NCBI GenBank assembly: GCA_033675265.1
Contig: JAUJYZ010001546.1
Coordinates: 525,001 to 589,000, forward strand
Reading direction: 5' to 3'
DNA from: Actinostola sp. cb2023
Lineage: Eukaryota; Cnidaria; Anthozoa; Actiniaria; Actinostolidae
DNA: 64,000 nt
Shown here in pieces: positions 48,901 to 60,112 of the stretch. Under the pieces are notes generated by a model. It worked only from the letters and a program-made list of their open reading frames with translations, did no database searches and was not told the DNA's origin. Position numbers and translations under genes: made by a program. The stretch's first letter is position 1. Every line of letters begins with the position of its first letter.

Positions 48901-51900
48901 AATTATTGTTCATCATGTAAAGCATGAATGCACTCAAGACTTAAGTGCTTCACAATGGTACCTCTCATTCAAATACGCAATAACTGTGGTGCACGGCCAT
49001 GACAAATGGAATTATTATTCAAACATAATCTGATAATTCTTTGTCAAAAAGAATTTTTTTGTACATGTACTACAACTACCAGAATGCTTTTCCCATCTCC
49101 TTTTTGTTATATAATTAGTACCACTCACTATAAATATGAATAAGAACGAAAATTCTCAAAGCATTCTGGAAAAGTTATTTCCGTAAAATGATGACCTACC
49201 AGTATATACAAAGTTTACACAAATGTTTTAATTATTTACCAGCTTTAAAAGTTCATAGTTACTGTATTATAAATCAAAAATTTACTTACAAGTTTTCCAA
49301 TTGAGGGATCAGGCCAAAATGTCTCTGGTATCGGCCAATAACCAGTCGGCTTGACTGCCCATTGCCCAACGTACATCTTTCTTATGACATATATCATCTT
49401 ACAACACCTGGTCCATGCTGCAGGTTCAACTATCTGTGAGACAGGTGACGCAGTGGCTGATCTTGGTACTCCATTGGACATCGGTCCTACCTCTTCTTGC
49501 AGGCCATTTATGACAGGAGACACTGCCATGGAGTCACCTCGAGGGGGTGTTGAAGGTGTCGATACTCCACTGTTAAAAACAATCAAACATGACATCTTAC
49601 TTCAACTATGTGTATACATGTGTACTCACAGATACCAAGCAGTTTATACCCAACAAAACAGGGCCCAGTACCTGAAAGGCCAACTACAGTGCCGGTCAGA
49701 ATAAAGCGAACCCAAAAATGCGTTAATTTTGCGAGTGCGTTGCGTTTGAAAAAAACGTGTATGCGCGTTTGCGTTTAATACGTATTTGGCAAATGGGTTT
49801 GACTGAAAATATCAGTAAGGATCGACACAATACAGGTTATTAAAAACTAATCGGCCAACTAATCACCAAACATTGCCTTGAAGCTTATTGATGCGAAGTA
49901 CATGTAAACTTTTGAAGTGTATTCAGAGTTCAAATGTGTGACGCCGAAAGATGCTAATCGATCGTTCATGTCTGTCACGCCGGTCGATCAAGCAGTTTAT
50001 TTGTATTCATATCTCGGGTTCTACGTAACAAGGAACTATCAAACTTAGCATAAGTTGTAGTTTATAAGTTGAGAAACAGAATTGAGGCGTTTTATTGATG
50101 CGAAGTAAACTTTTGAAGTGTATTCAGAGTTCAAATGTGTGACGCCAAAAGACGCTAATCGATCGTTCATGTTTGTCACGCTGGTCGATCAAGCAGTTTA
50201 TTTGTAGTCATATCTCGGGTTCTACGTAACAAGGAACTATCAAACTTAGCTTAAGGTGATTCCCTTGAAAGAGAAGCAAATCCTAGAATTTTCTATAACT
50301 TGGCATGGTGATACATTATGGTATGCAGGGTTGTCGCTAAGGAAAACGTCAGGTGGCTGATGACAAATTTGAGCCGGCTACTGCTGATTGAGCTATTTTT
50401 TATAGAAAGGATTTTCGGATTTTCTCTGTTTCATCGATCGTAAAGTTTCGGAGTTAAAACAAATAATGCTACAAAGTCGATCTTACCAATCATTTTACTA
50501 AACATCATGTCTTCCTACTTAGACATATTTGTTCAATGACGTTTTACATGTGAACAAGAACTGAACGTGTTCGTCCGTTCGACCGTCCGCGAGTCTCGTA
50601 GCTTAGTAACCAGGCATGTGATCGAAAGATAGAGAACTGGACACTAGAATACTTTTTACACATGCAGAAATACAAGCCGCACTCCCATTTTGGACGGCAA
50701 AGATTTTTGGTGGAAAGGTGTGGCTTTTCTGCAGAGATTTTACAGTAGTTTATTTTAATTTAAAGATCATCATCAGAAAATATGTCACTGCCATAGTCTG
50801 AATCACTAGCACTGTTATCATCATCTTCTTTATCGCGGATATCATCAGGGGACAAGTGAAATAGACTGAAGGCTTCCTGGTGCCCATTGACCCATGACTC
50901 GCTGCCGTTTTCACAGAAAAGCACAAAAATGCATTAGCAATATTCTGACGTAATATATATTCCAGCATTGATGGGTTCCTTCAGTGAAAACCAAAACTGA
51001 ATAGAAAATCAACAAATTATTTTGAAAAACTATAAAACGAGCGCTTCTTGTCACTTTGCGTACTGTACTATCCAATCCTCGATCCAACACCTGTAACTAT
51101 CATTGTCAACACGTATCTTGTTCCCAGTCTTTTGCAACCTCTTGCATGCCGGGTTACTAAGCTTCGTATTTAGTTTACAAGATGGCGGAAAATGGCGGGT
51201 ATTAAATAGCGCTTGTATCCAAGTGTTATACTTTTAGCAAAGCTGTTTGGGGGTATTTATTTTAACCATTTCATTTAGACAATAATAGTTTGACAAATAA
51301 CAATTTATTTTAACTTCGGAACTGCGTGAAGCCCCGTATCAGAGGTGATTCAGATTGCCGGCCAAAATTCAGCCGGCGATTGCACTTTCTCAGCCGGCTA
51401 ATTTCGCCGGCAGCCGGCACTTAGCGACAACCCTGGGTATGGAGTTTCAAAAAATGCATTAAAAAGAGGGGGTCACCGCGCTAATTTTTGCGCTACACTG
51501 CTTTGAAATTATGGTATTTTAGGTCTTTCAGTCGAGTCTCGCGTGACATCGGGATCGGGTAAATAATTTTCCACAACTTAAAAGACAAACTATTAATAAT
51601 GAACTAATGTGTTTGCTATAGCTTTTGTATCTCTAGCCTACCGTTTGATAGTAAGAAAATGCTCGAATTTTGAATAGTTGTTGAAAAATAGAACAAAAAA
51701 CACAGATGTTCGAACTACTGAGAGGGTCTAAAAATCGATACTCCGTATGCTTTCATTCAATTTTTTTTATGTTTGAAATCCTAACTTTTTTAAATACTTT
51801 GCTATTTACTAAAGAACTATAGTGCGATGAAAGTTATTGAATAAAAAATGGGGGTCACCGTGCTCGTTTTCGATTTATTTTGAAAAAACTTCAGTTACAC

Positions 51901-54900
51901 TTGAAATATTTAACGATTTCCAATGGTCTCCAATGTGCGCGAGCTCGATGGCGTAAGTTAGCGCACGCTCGTCAACTAAATTTTTTTTCGGAATTGTGCG
52001 CAGTAGAGCGTGCGCAATGCAAAACAAGGGAATCACCTTAAATTAGAGCTTATAAGTTGAGAAACAGAATTGGGGCGTTTTATTGAAGCGAAGTAAACTT
52101 TTAAACGTTCTGTGACCCAAATGACATGCTAAATATACGGTCCGATAAACTTGGTATCGGTTTACAGTCTTTATTATGTTTGCCGTGCGTGAGAGGTTCT
52201 TCTGTTTCACTTCACAAAAGAAAACAATACCTATAGAAATTGAGTAACAAAGAAATACGCGTTTAAGAAATACGCGTTTGCAAACGCGTTACTGCGTTTG
52301 GGCTGCGTTTTTTTTGCGTTTGCGTTTCGTGTGCGTTGTTCGCATTATTCTGACCGGTACTGTATAGGTAATCTTTAAGATTTAATCCTGGGTTAGTGGC
52401 TAATCAGCTCTTCGTGAACCCAGCAGAGAAGGACATTAAATGGGAACAATAGAATGTGAAAATGAAAGGAAAAAAAGACCAAAATGAAAAACTGAAGAAA
52501 AAGTTGAATATGACATGTCTTTGACTTAAAATTATTTGTTATTATTATTAAAATGAAAAAAAAACAAGATGAAAAAAATTGTTAACAGATACACAATGTA
52601 GCCTGAGTACACATACAAATCCTGAATAGTGACTAACATCAGGGTCTATTACATGCACAAACAAGAAAACCTTGAATATTTACATGTACATGTATGCATA
52701 CCCTACCTTGTTGATATTCCCTCTGTTTTTATAGGACGGCAGTTTTCAGAATTCAACAATTGTTTATTCTTAGACTCCCCTCCTTCAATTCCACTTCCAT
52801 TGTGATGTTGGTTATCGACATACGGCGGTGGTGTGGGGGAGTCTGTTTCCCTCGAACCACTATTCCTCATCCCTGAACAAATAATGTTGAAATTTAAAAT
52901 AAAAATTATAATGTTGACATTTTTTAATTTTTTAATTTTTATAGAACACAAAAGAATCCCCCTGAGTTTGATTTTGCTGCACATATTCAATACATACTAT
53001 CCCTTTGTCAGTTCATTTAGTAATGATACCCTGGTATAAATTAAATAAATTAAATTATAAAGTCCATTATCTGCTTGTTTTGAGTCTGTAACCATGGTAA
53101 CCAACCTTAGTCATCAATTTAAATTCAATCAGAAATACATTTTCCAAAATGTGCAGCAGGTTTTTTTACCTTCGGCTGGGTAAACTGGAGTTGGTTGGAC
53201 ATCTGGTCCTCCAATTTTCTCAAAATTGAGAACAATTCCACATTGGATTTTCTGAACGATGGATTCTAGGGCTTGGTTTAGTGATTTGGATGACGAGGCT
53301 CTATAGCATTTTCCTATCAAAGAAAACAAAAATAAATCAATTAATTCAATTAATCAACAAGTAAATAAAAGGAAAGTCGGTTTTATAACTTTTTATTCTA
53401 ATTTGAATGAATTAGGAGGACCAGATTGGAAAAAAGCATAGCTTTATCTGTAAATTCCTCATTAAATAAAGTGTTATTATTATTATTATTATTGAAGGGG
53501 TCCATGATAGGACAGACTGTGTGATTTGTGATCAAAATTTAAATTCTCCTCTAGAAGTCAAAGAGCTTGCAGGAGAATTTAGATTATGATCAATTGACAC
53601 AGATAATTTATTGTGTTGAACATGGTTCTAATAATGTGTTGTCTGTGTACATGCAATCGTAAAATCCAGTGGCTTGATAGAAAACTTACAAAATGCAGAT
53701 GACATATATTATTTGTTGAGCAGACTCAATTTTTAAATGCAACTTTATTTTGTGGTCAAGATCCAATCTTCATATTTTGTATTATTTTATGACCGATATT
53801 AACGTATGTGCCGAAAGTGGTCTCCTCTAAACAATGTATCAATACAGAAAATCCATCTTAATGAACACTTGAAGGGCTCCCTGCAAGAACAACGTAAGTG
53901 ATCTCTGATCAAAATCTAAATGCTCCTCAAGATTCTTTGAATTTCAAAGGAGAATTTGGGTTTTGATCACAAGTCACTTACGCCATTCTTGCAGGGACCC
54001 CTTCACTTGGTTTCTACAAAGAATAAGAAGAAATCATCTTACTAACTACACTTGAGCTACATTACCTCCAGTAACATCACACATAGCTGCAAGAGCTGGT
54101 TCAGTACTTTGGGATGCATTCCCTCCCTTCATCTGTGGAGCTCCACGACAACCAGCCATTCTTAGCACTAAACCAAATAATCGCTGATCCCATCGAAATG
54201 GCTCCTTTGTGAGATCACTACCCGGTAGGTTGTTATGCATCGGCAAATGAAGCTGAAAAAAAATTGTACAATGAAATTAGCAACACACAACGTATATAGG
54301 TACAATAATATTATACACCTAATTTCAAAAACGTTGTCCAAATAGCCAAATACAAATTCATTCAAAAAGACAAAAGAAACAGTTCAGCTTGAGTGCACTT
54401 CTTTTGTCTTTTAATGAAATCCTATTTGGCTTTTTTGATTATTATTGGACAACGTTTTTGAAATTAGGTGTATGATCACATAACATTTTTAACGTTTACA
54501 TGTGTAATAATAATTTGGGTAATAATTATTGCCAAAGGCAAAGTGATTATTTTTGATTATTTACCAAGAGGAAGTTGAGGTAAACATTTCATAAAAACTG
54601 AATTTTCAGTACAACCTCTAGTTTTAACAAAAAAATTGTTTCTCTATGAAGTGTTTGACATTTTTAGTCGGGCTTCCTGTGGAAGACCCGACTCTAAAAA
54701 TGAGATTCGTTCTTTGTCTTTGGCTTCAAACTGCCAACTGGGTTCTACAGCGCATGCGCCCTGTGCCGGCCGCTAAGATTAATTACAGAAGGCTCTGATC
54801 AACATGAGACAAACAAATATTGCTCAAAACAACTCAAATCTTCACATGTTGAGTTAAATGATGAAATAATTGGGATCAAAGCAAAATGCGAGAAGTTAGA

Positions 54901-57010
54901 AGATAAATATGCTATCAATATCGCACATGAGTATCGCACAACTGACACAAGATTGAAATCTAAACGAAGTCAGAATGTCTTCTATACTTTGTACCGCTGT
55001 AATTGTGTGTTGTGGTAAGCTTATAACACTGATAGATCTTTATTTTGCTGAGTTTTGAAATTGTTGTAAGTAAATCACTGATTTGAATGCCCAGAATCGG
55101 CAGGAAATATTGTGCATGTTCGAGTCACCATATTGGATCACGCTGCGATGTCTAGTTCATAGAGATACGGATTTATCAATCCAGTACTAGTACTGCAAAG
55201 GGTTTAGAGATCTTTAGAACATAAAACGAATCGAAGTGAGTTGATACACGCAGCCGGTGAAGAGAACAGTTGTAAGGTTTTCAGCCGACCGATAACCGTC
55301 GAGGTAAACCCATATTTACACTTCATCCAAACATTGTTTTATGTATACGGTATTTGTATTTGTATGGATATATTTATGGTAACAAATAAACTATGTCATT
55401 GTCATTCATGATTCGCTGAGTTTGTGAAATCGCAGTACTGAAATTGCAAGGAAAGCATGTTCTATCGAGCTCGAGTCACGCAACGACGATCAACCAAACA
55501 CTGTTTTAATCGCACTATAAGATATCTATATTTAGTTCAAATAGGCTACATTCCATTTAGAAGCCCGACTTCACGCTAGAAGAGCATCTAGTTACAGTTG
55601 AAAGACACAAAATGTGTTAAATATATGTGGTTTTTTTTCACCTTCACCAATTTTTCAATTTTATGGTAGAGAAGTGGGAACAAATAAAATCACAAGTTTT
55701 GAACATTTTCTGACGCCATCTATGATCAACAAAACTATGAAAAAGTATGCGCTATACATTGTATGTTAACCTTACAAGTACACATACCTCTTTCTCCACA
55801 TCATTCTTTGATACAAGGCTACTACCATCTGTGATACAAACTACTATTGCTGGATCCACACAAAAAGGTTTGCGACCCTAAAAATTGAAAATACAAATGT
55901 TACAAAAGTACGAATAGAAAGAACCAAATACGCATCTCTCAGACATCACAACATTGTGTAACGACAAAAATCATAATAATTGTACTTAGTCTTACCAAGC
56001 CATAGTTGTCGATCCCTGAATGAAAACGATATAGATTCAGCAGGTCAAAGCTATCCTTCAAAGCTGATCCCAATGTAGAAAGACCCGTCGCTTGGAGGTT
56101 TCTTAACTCGTCATAAAACATCCCCGTTGACGCCGGGACCTAAAAATAATGCAACAATCAGTGTTGGGAAGAATGGAAAGCTTTACACCAGCGTTACATA
56201 ATCAGGTATGTATAATAATTTTCTATCTGCATTTTTGAGAAAAAGCAGGGGAAGAATGCCAGTCTGATCAAAATAAACAAAAATTGACAAATAAAAAACT
56301 TTTCAAAAACCAAAGCTAAACAAACCCAGAATGTCAAGAATGTTCATAAAAAATGTAAATAAAACAATATAAATAAACATTTCGTGAATATCCTAATGAG
56401 ACTATTGATCTACGATTCACCAATGAGGAGCTCTGTTCTATGAGTGGGCGGTATTCGCCAATGAAAAGCCATGTTACATCACGAAAATACTCGTCTCATA
56501 ACACAGACCATGATCCTCAGCGCACTTCAGCTACATGACGAAACAAAGGTACCGATCTGCAGGCTTTCATTTGAAAGAAGCAAAAAGTTGCCAAAATAAC
56601 CCCAAAACTAACGAAGTGGACACGCAAAACCGATGGTTTACGTCCGTACACATCTTTTCCTGGCCTCGATGTAAAAATTTCACTGAAATGTAGTCCAGAG
56701 GACGTTGAAATAATGCACGCATTTCCAAACCTCACCTTGACGGACCCAGGCGCCTCGTCTAACGTCACAAGCATTAAACGATCAGTTCGACTCGCTTCAT
56801 CTCGTTGTCTGATCTGTTATGAAACAAAATTTACCCCATAAATACCTTGATTCATCTTCCCTCTATCGGTCCCTTTCCACAGAATCGATTTTCCTTTACC
56901 TTAATAAAACTTTCCACGGCATTTTTGGCGACATCTAGCAAAGAAGTACCGAGGGACGTTCTCTGGTTCATAGAAGCAGAGGTATCGACAACAAAAACTA
57001 ACTTCACCAT
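36936..57010 (-). CDS. INTS6: Integrator complex subunit 6
   Basis: Subunit of the nuclear Integrator complex, which cleaves nascent snRNAs and attenuates RNA polymerase II; INTS6 recruits PP2A. Nineteen exons join in phase into 1,037 residues: 56900-57010, 56736-56813, 55996-56139, 55788-55877, 54066-54252, 53170-53313, 52707-52872, 49290-49569, 48587-48739, 45461-45605, 44580-44674, 43022-43135, 42502-42578, 42034-42132, 41457-41508, 40650-40776, 40139-40278, 38271-38988 and 36936-37129. The N-terminus is a VWA domain with metal-site DTSAS at residue 9, GLSTLGSAL, and CITDGS. Signature stretches include KEPFRWDQRLFGLVLR, GYWPIPETFWPD, LPFDKYELEPSPLTQ, ATMPSYYAAV, GSLSYSVLNYLK and MFGNPFKLAKDQ. 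Exon 18 (718 nt) encodes a disordered, basic linker, and the last exon the conserved C-terminal helical segment. Human INTS6 is 887 residues; the extra length is mostly in exons 7, 8 and 18. Introns carry many transposons. Confidence 0.96.
37952..38092. mobile_element. 141-bp TA-flanked MITE in INTS6 intron 18
   Basis: Ends GAGTGATTCCAATAAACCTG and GGTTTATTGGAATCACTC, flanked by TA on both sides, as for Tc1/mariner-type insertions. Confidence 0.85.
39412..39551. mobile_element. 140-bp inverted-repeat MITE in INTS6 intron 17
   Basis: Ends TAGAGGGTTTGCACTATCGC and its near-complement ATCGTGCAAACCCTCTA. No coding content. Confidence 0.85.
39626..40096. mobile_element. TTAA-flanked foldback MITE, copy 2
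   Basis: TTAA at 39626-39629 and 40093-40096 bracket an element beginning AGTGCATATCAGGGTTA and ending TAACCCTGATATGCACT. Arms of ~180 bp pair, and the centre shares CATTTATTATACAAAA and GACATTT with copy 1 at 5295-5760. It ends 43 bp before exon 17. Confidence 0.85.
41743..41900. repeat. CCA-rich simple repeat in INTS6 intron 14
   Basis: Imperfect CCACCA, CCACAACCT and CCACCACCA units. Confidence 0.85.
42623..42935. mobile_element. CAATGAGGG foldback MITE, copy B, in INTS6 intron 12
   Basis: Ends AATGAGGGTTTATCA and TGATAAACCCTCATT. Arms carry TAGCTGGAAAGAGCTC and GAGCTCTTTCCAGCTA, as in copy A at 13690-14050. Confidence 0.85.
43397..43522. repeat. hairpin element in INTS6 intron 11
   Basis: AAGTACTATACAATATTCGC pairs imperfectly with CATATTGTATATAGTACTT, and CGATCTGTATTGGATTTACAAA pairs with its near-complement. 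Confidence 0.7.
43848..43977. repeat. hairpin element in INTS6 intron 11
   Basis: AGGACTGAGTGGAGTCCAAT at the left and ATTGGACGACACGAAGTCCT at the right pair. The inner arms GATAAACAAAATTGGA and TCCAATTTGTTTATCA also pair. Confidence 0.75.
44326..44552. mobile_element. pogo/Tc1-like MITE containing a 17-bp repeat array
   Basis: Left end CAGTAGAACCCTGGTAACTC and right end AGTTAGCAGGGTTCTAGTG are near-complements flanked by TA. The CAGTAGAACC start and the TA target fit the pogo/Tc1-mariner group. The 5' arm continues into about six tandem units of AACTCGAACTCCCCGCT, derived from the terminal repeat itself. Confidence 0.8.
45713..45901. mobile_element. 189-bp foldback element in INTS6 intron 9
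   Basis: AAGGAATGGTCAACGCT at the left pairs with AGCGTTGACCATTCCTT at the right. The arms continue through GAGTTATGGATGCAC / GTGCATCCATAACTC and GAGTCGCAC / GTGCGACTC. Confidence 0.9.
46124..47772. mobile_element. long palindromic Tc1-like element in INTS6 intron 9
   Basis: Ends CAGTCATTCTCAAAAAGG and CCTTTTTGAGAATGACTG are exact complements flanked by TA. The arms pair for several hundred bases with interruptions, for example GGAAATCAATAGTC with GACTATTGATTTCC. Two short frames inside (46522-46782, 47219-47416) have no transposase similarity I can see. Confidence 0.8.
46157..46342. mobile_element. foldback element nested in the palindrome
   Basis: TACAATACTACAATAAAGTC at the left is complementary to GACTTTATTGTAGTATTGTA at the right, and both arms contain a CACGTGATTCATTATG pair. 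The host palindrome's other arm (ATTGTAGTCTTTTCATC) lacks this segment. Confidence 0.75.
50255..52037. mobile_element. TTAA-flanked element (middle)
   Basis: Ends GGTGATTCCCTTG and CAAGGGAATCACC are exact complements, flanked by TTAA at 50251-50254 and 52038-52041. It sits inside the Tc1/mariner-like element and carries GGGGGTCACCGCGCTAATTT and a diverged repeat of it (GGGGGTCACCGTGCTCGTTT). Confidence 0.8.
50336..51435. mobile_element. hAT-like element (inner)
   Basis: Ends CAGGGTTGTCGCTAAG and CTTAGCGACAACCCTG are exact complements. GGTATG directly precedes the left end and directly follows the right end. CAGGG termini are typical of hAT elements, though hAT target duplications are usually 8 bp. 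An inner part repeats GCCGGC words near the right end. Confidence 0.75.
53869..54004. mobile_element. 136-bp inverted-repeat MITE in INTS6 intron 5
   Basis: TTGAAGGGCTCCCTGCAAGAA at the left pairs with TTCTTGCAGGGACCCCTTCA at the right. The inside resembles partial copies near 53490-53600 and 40530-40605 (AAGGAGAATTTGGG, TTTGAATCCA/TTTGATCACA). Confidence 0.75.
54314..54472. mobile_element. 159-bp inverted-repeat MITE in INTS6 intron 4
   Basis: TACACCTAATTTCAAAAACG at the left and CGTTTTTGAAATTAGGTGTA at the right are exact complements, continuing through TTGTCCAA. Confidence 0.9.
54668..55591. mobile_element. Helitron-like repeat in INTS6 intron 4
   Basis: Starts with the palindromic TCGGGCTTCCTGTGGAAGAC then CCGACT. 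Ends AAGCCCGACTTCACGCTAGA then AGAGCATCTAGTT, with the CTAG|T terminus of Helitrons and a degenerate hairpin just before it. Related to the repeats at 30764 and 31657. Confidence 0.5.
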
Positions 57011-57415
57011 TGTATTTGGCAAAGTGTTATGTGTTGTTTGGGGTCATTAGTTTGATTTGAAATCCTTTCGTTTGCGAGAACGAGAGCATATTTTCTCCCC
57101 GCTCATTATGGCGCCCGATCTCGAGCTGCTTTGGGGCGCAGCTAACACTTCTACGCCTCCACGATGCAGAACACACCACGTGACATGATATCGACCCCAT
57201 GATGCATTCGATCAAAAACTCCCATCCGGGTACTAGTAGGGCAAACAAAGAAATAGATTTACCGCACTAAGCCCTCCCTAGTGAAAATAAACCATGACCA
57301 AAGTTATTCTACGCATGCGTTCATTTGGGAAAGTTATTATTGTTTTCCGCAACGTGGCGGGCAGAGAGAAGTTAAGGCTGAAATTTGGGATTTTTCCTAC
57401 GTAGAAACCAGACGA
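57011..57415. promoter_or_regulatory. probable INTS6 promoter region
   Basis: The 400 bp upstream of the INTS6 ATG is more GC-rich than the surrounding introns and has ATTATGGCGCC and CACGTGACATGA. It is the only interval between two divergent frames here, so a bidirectional promoter is plausible. No TATA box was identified. Confidence 0.35.
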
Positions 57416-57586
57416 ATGAGTCAAATAGTTACCGGTAGATTTAAAGAAAGGACAAGTCGTTGTATCAAAACACGAAGAGATGAATACGCCGCCGATCGAG
57501 CGCAATTTCTGCGCGAGATTCAACTTCGATTCTGCTGTCGGAAGGAAGCCAAGGCCTCTAACTTCCGTGAAAATTATGAAAATTAA
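57416..57586 (+). CDS. small divergent ORF, 56 residues
   Basis: An ATG-started frame (MSQIVTGRFKERTSRCIKTR...) ends with TAA, about 400 bp upstream of and divergent from INTS6. It is basic, Arg/Lys/Glu-rich, probably helical, with no domain I know. It might be a short gene or the first exon of one using a bidirectional promoter; no downstream exon was found. AATAAATAAATAAA follows near 57858. Confidence 0.3.
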   Translation: MSQIVTGRFKERTSRCIKTRRDEYAADRAQFLREIQLRFCCRKEAKASNFRENYEN

Positions 57587-58004
57587 CTGACGATCCCGAT
57601 GACTCTTTATTCGTTTCTCTTTCGATCAAGACTGCCTTTAGTTAGCTCTTTGTTCTTCGTGTGTAATATATGAGTGATCTCAGTCAGTATTGAGTTGAGA
57701 CAGCTTTATTTGTGTAATACGGGGTTTTGGGATTATAATAATCATGAGTTCATTTATATTGGAACATTTCGTGATGTGATCGTTGTTACAAGAATACAAA
57801 ACGTGATACTGAAGTGAAAATATTTAACCATTTAAAATGATTATAAATAAGTTTACAAATAAATAAATAAACGCTATCACGAGTTTATTTCAGACTGAAT
57901 TTATAATAATGAGACAAAAATAGTCTGCAAGCCAATGACTTTCTATTTATGATAGGTAATGTGAGATGGAAGGAATATTTGCGTTATTGTGGGTTGATGA
58001 ATAT

Positions 58005-59470
58005 CATTCTAAAATTATATGACTAGAAAATTATTCAAAAACTTGGTATTATTAAAATGGTATATTGTACAAGATCAGGAGCCCATAAGTACTCCTGACA
58101 AGATTCAGTAATTTGTGAATCATCAATTTTTTCCCGTTTCACTTATTTATTTACTTTTCCATGGTTACCTAAAAAAGGTAACATTAACAGATGGTAGAAT
58201 ATAGCCTTTCATTTCTCAGATGAGTTATTTCCAGTATATATAACTAGCAGTTTTACAAATTAACATGTAGTATTCAGTAAAAAAGGTTCATGCATGCCGA
58301 CATAATTGTAATTCTCTCATCCACTTCCTTGGGATGCCATGTCACAGGCAGCCCAAGCTGTGTTCTTTAATAGAGAATGTATGTAGAATTACAAAATAAC
58401 GTAAGGGAGAAAAAAAAAACGGCCTAGAATGCAAAACTAACACATCAGGGCAATAGAACAGTAAGTTATCAACACTGTGGTGAATTTTCAGTCCTTTATT
58501 GACCATGTAAGTGCCATTGTACGTTATTTTGTAATTCTACATACACAGCTATTTCAAAAAAGGTCCTCTCGTGTTTCGTGCATATTGCACATTGCACTTT
58601 GCGTATTGCATTGTGTATTTGATAATTGAAATGCGTCTTAGGTGTATAAAACAGTCATGCCGCCACCATATATAGTGATGGGCTTCGATCAGATGGAAAG
58701 TTATTTGCTTTGTCAACATGTTGAGCTCAGTGAGTAGAAAAATGATTCTCAGTATAATCACATGCAAAACGCAATGTGCAATACGCACGAAGCACAAGAC
58801 AACTTAACGTTTTTTGAAATAGCTCAGTACATTTTCTATAAAAGAACACAGCTTGGGCTGCCTGTGGCCGTGTCAGCCTGCCATTGTAACCAACCACCAG
58901 TAAAGTTGTGCGTCCTAAAATATTTTTCAAAAAATATTCAAAGTCACCAATGGTTTCATTAAGTTTTATGGCATTCTGGGGTGATGGGGAATTAAAATCA
59001 CAAGCTTGGTAAATGTAAAATATACTGTAATTATCATAACAATAATACTAATTTTGTTTTTATGTGGTTTTCATTTTTCTTTTATGATAAATTAGCACCT
59101 ACAGGCTCCAATTTCAGTCGTTGCTTGGGATATTAGTGCATAAAGATCACAGGCTCAGAAACAAGCAATACCGGTTTGACTGGTACCTTTTATAACCAAG
59201 TTCCTGTATGATTTCAATGGCTTTTTGCGCTCTCATGCCAGATTTACAGTGAAACGTGATGTTTCCTTCATCTATTTCTGGCTTGGGTGTTTTGTATTTT
59301 TTTTCAAATTCATCAGGTGTCAAGCTGAAGGCATCTCTGACTTCATCAACTGAAAAGTGACCGTAAAATTACTGAGAACGTGCATGGTAACGTTGGCAAC
59401 TTGAGTCACGCAACGGCTGAAGCGTGACGTCGATATGTGATACACAGTGAATCAGTGATAGCACAGGCTT
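58005..59470. repeat. segmental duplication, copy 1
   Basis: Blocks shared with copy 2 (60895-63800) in the same order: CAAAAACTTGGTATTATTAA, TTTGTGAATCATCAATTTTT..., ACAGATGGTAGAATATAGCC, TCTCTCATCCACTTCCTTGG, the last two rhodanese exons, and GAGAACGTGCATGGTAACGT. The two copies differ by several transposon insertions. Confidence 0.9.
58343..58867. mobile_element. nested foldback element supplying the rhodanese stop
   Basis: CACAGGCAGCCCAAGCTGTG TTCTTT at the left is complementary to AAAGAACACAGCTTGGGCTG CCTGTGG at the right. Inside are two more inverted pairs: GTATGTAGAATTACAAAATA (58379) with its complement ending 58544, and AGCTATTTCAAAAAA (58547) with TTTTTTGAAATAGCT (58810). The right end overlaps rhodanese exon 3. 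The second copy of the duplication lacks it. Confidence 0.8.
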
Positions 59471-60112
59471 ACCAAGCTCGTGGGGTTCCTGTGTTGGTTG
59501 GTTGGGGTTCCTGTGGTGAGTTCTGTTCGCTAAACCATGTGAATTTGCCGTTTTTAATTAGGTTGAAATGTTCAAGGGTTTTCAAGAAGTTTTAGTTTCC
59601 AATAAAGGGTCAAAACAAACTTTATTCATCCTTCTTTTCAGCTGTGTGTGTCGTTTCTTCGTACAAGGTGACATTTCCTAGTGGTGGGTTTCACGTCCAT
59701 CGTGTAGGTAAATTTACACAAGGCATGCAACTTCGAGCCATCCGAACGCTACCTCGGTCCGTATTCTCGCCAAAATTCACCCATTTTATCAAGGCTTTTA
59801 CACATCTACTTCGGGGATACGAAAGACCGATTATAAAAACCTATACCCTAGCCAAATTTGAGGTCTAGTAAAGTATCACTCACTATATGTAATGTATACT
59901 TTATATCAAATGTACGTACGTGGGATATTTGTAGCTCCGGGTATTTTCCCAGTTTCTTCTATTTCTTTTCGAGTGCGGACATCAAATAGTTGAATCTTAC
60001 TCTTTGCAATAAGTTTTTTCAGACATGGAAGCGAAACAACGCCACTATCATCATAACATGGCTCAGTCGAATAAGACGCTGTTGATGTAGCTGGCACTCC
60101 AATTCTAGACAC
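58836..60112 (-). CDS. single-domain rhodanese (thiosulfate sulfurtransferase-like)
   Basis: Three exons, 59920-60112, 59187-59349 and 58836-58914, join in phases 1 and 2 into ~144 residues. The fold reads in order: LPCLKKLIAKSKIQLFDVRT, IPGATNIPLDEVRDAF, the active-site loop FHCKSGMRAQKA with the catalytic Cys in a CxxGxR pattern, and NFTGGWLQW. It resembles TSTD1/TSTD3-type proteins, which move sulfane sulfur between thiols. The 5' end is unsettled: the frame is open upstream without an ATG, and TTCTACAG just before 60111 could be an acceptor, so a first exon (perhaps a mitochondrial presequence) may lie upstream. The last nine residues (TGSPSCVLL) and the stop come from the inverted-repeat element at 58343-58867. 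AATAAA follows at 58495-58500. Confidence 0.85.
59471..59919. other. rhodanese intron 1
   Basis: Repeated GGGGTTCCTGTG motifs at 59482-59516 belong to the GGGCTTCCTGTGG word family; otherwise nothing supportable. Confidence 0.5.

Larger units (their letters stand above)
49687..52362. mobile_element. Tc1/mariner-like element (outer) in INTS6 intron 7
   Basis: Left end CAGTGCCGGTCAGAATAAAG and right end TTATTCTGACCGGTACTG are near-complements (CAGTrCCGGTCAGAATAAwG) flanked by TA. Inside, a block of about 215 bp (from TTATTGATGCGAAGTA) is tandemly repeated at ~49888 and ~50094. The element is interrupted by a second element at 50255-52037. No transposase frame is left. Confidence 0.85.
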
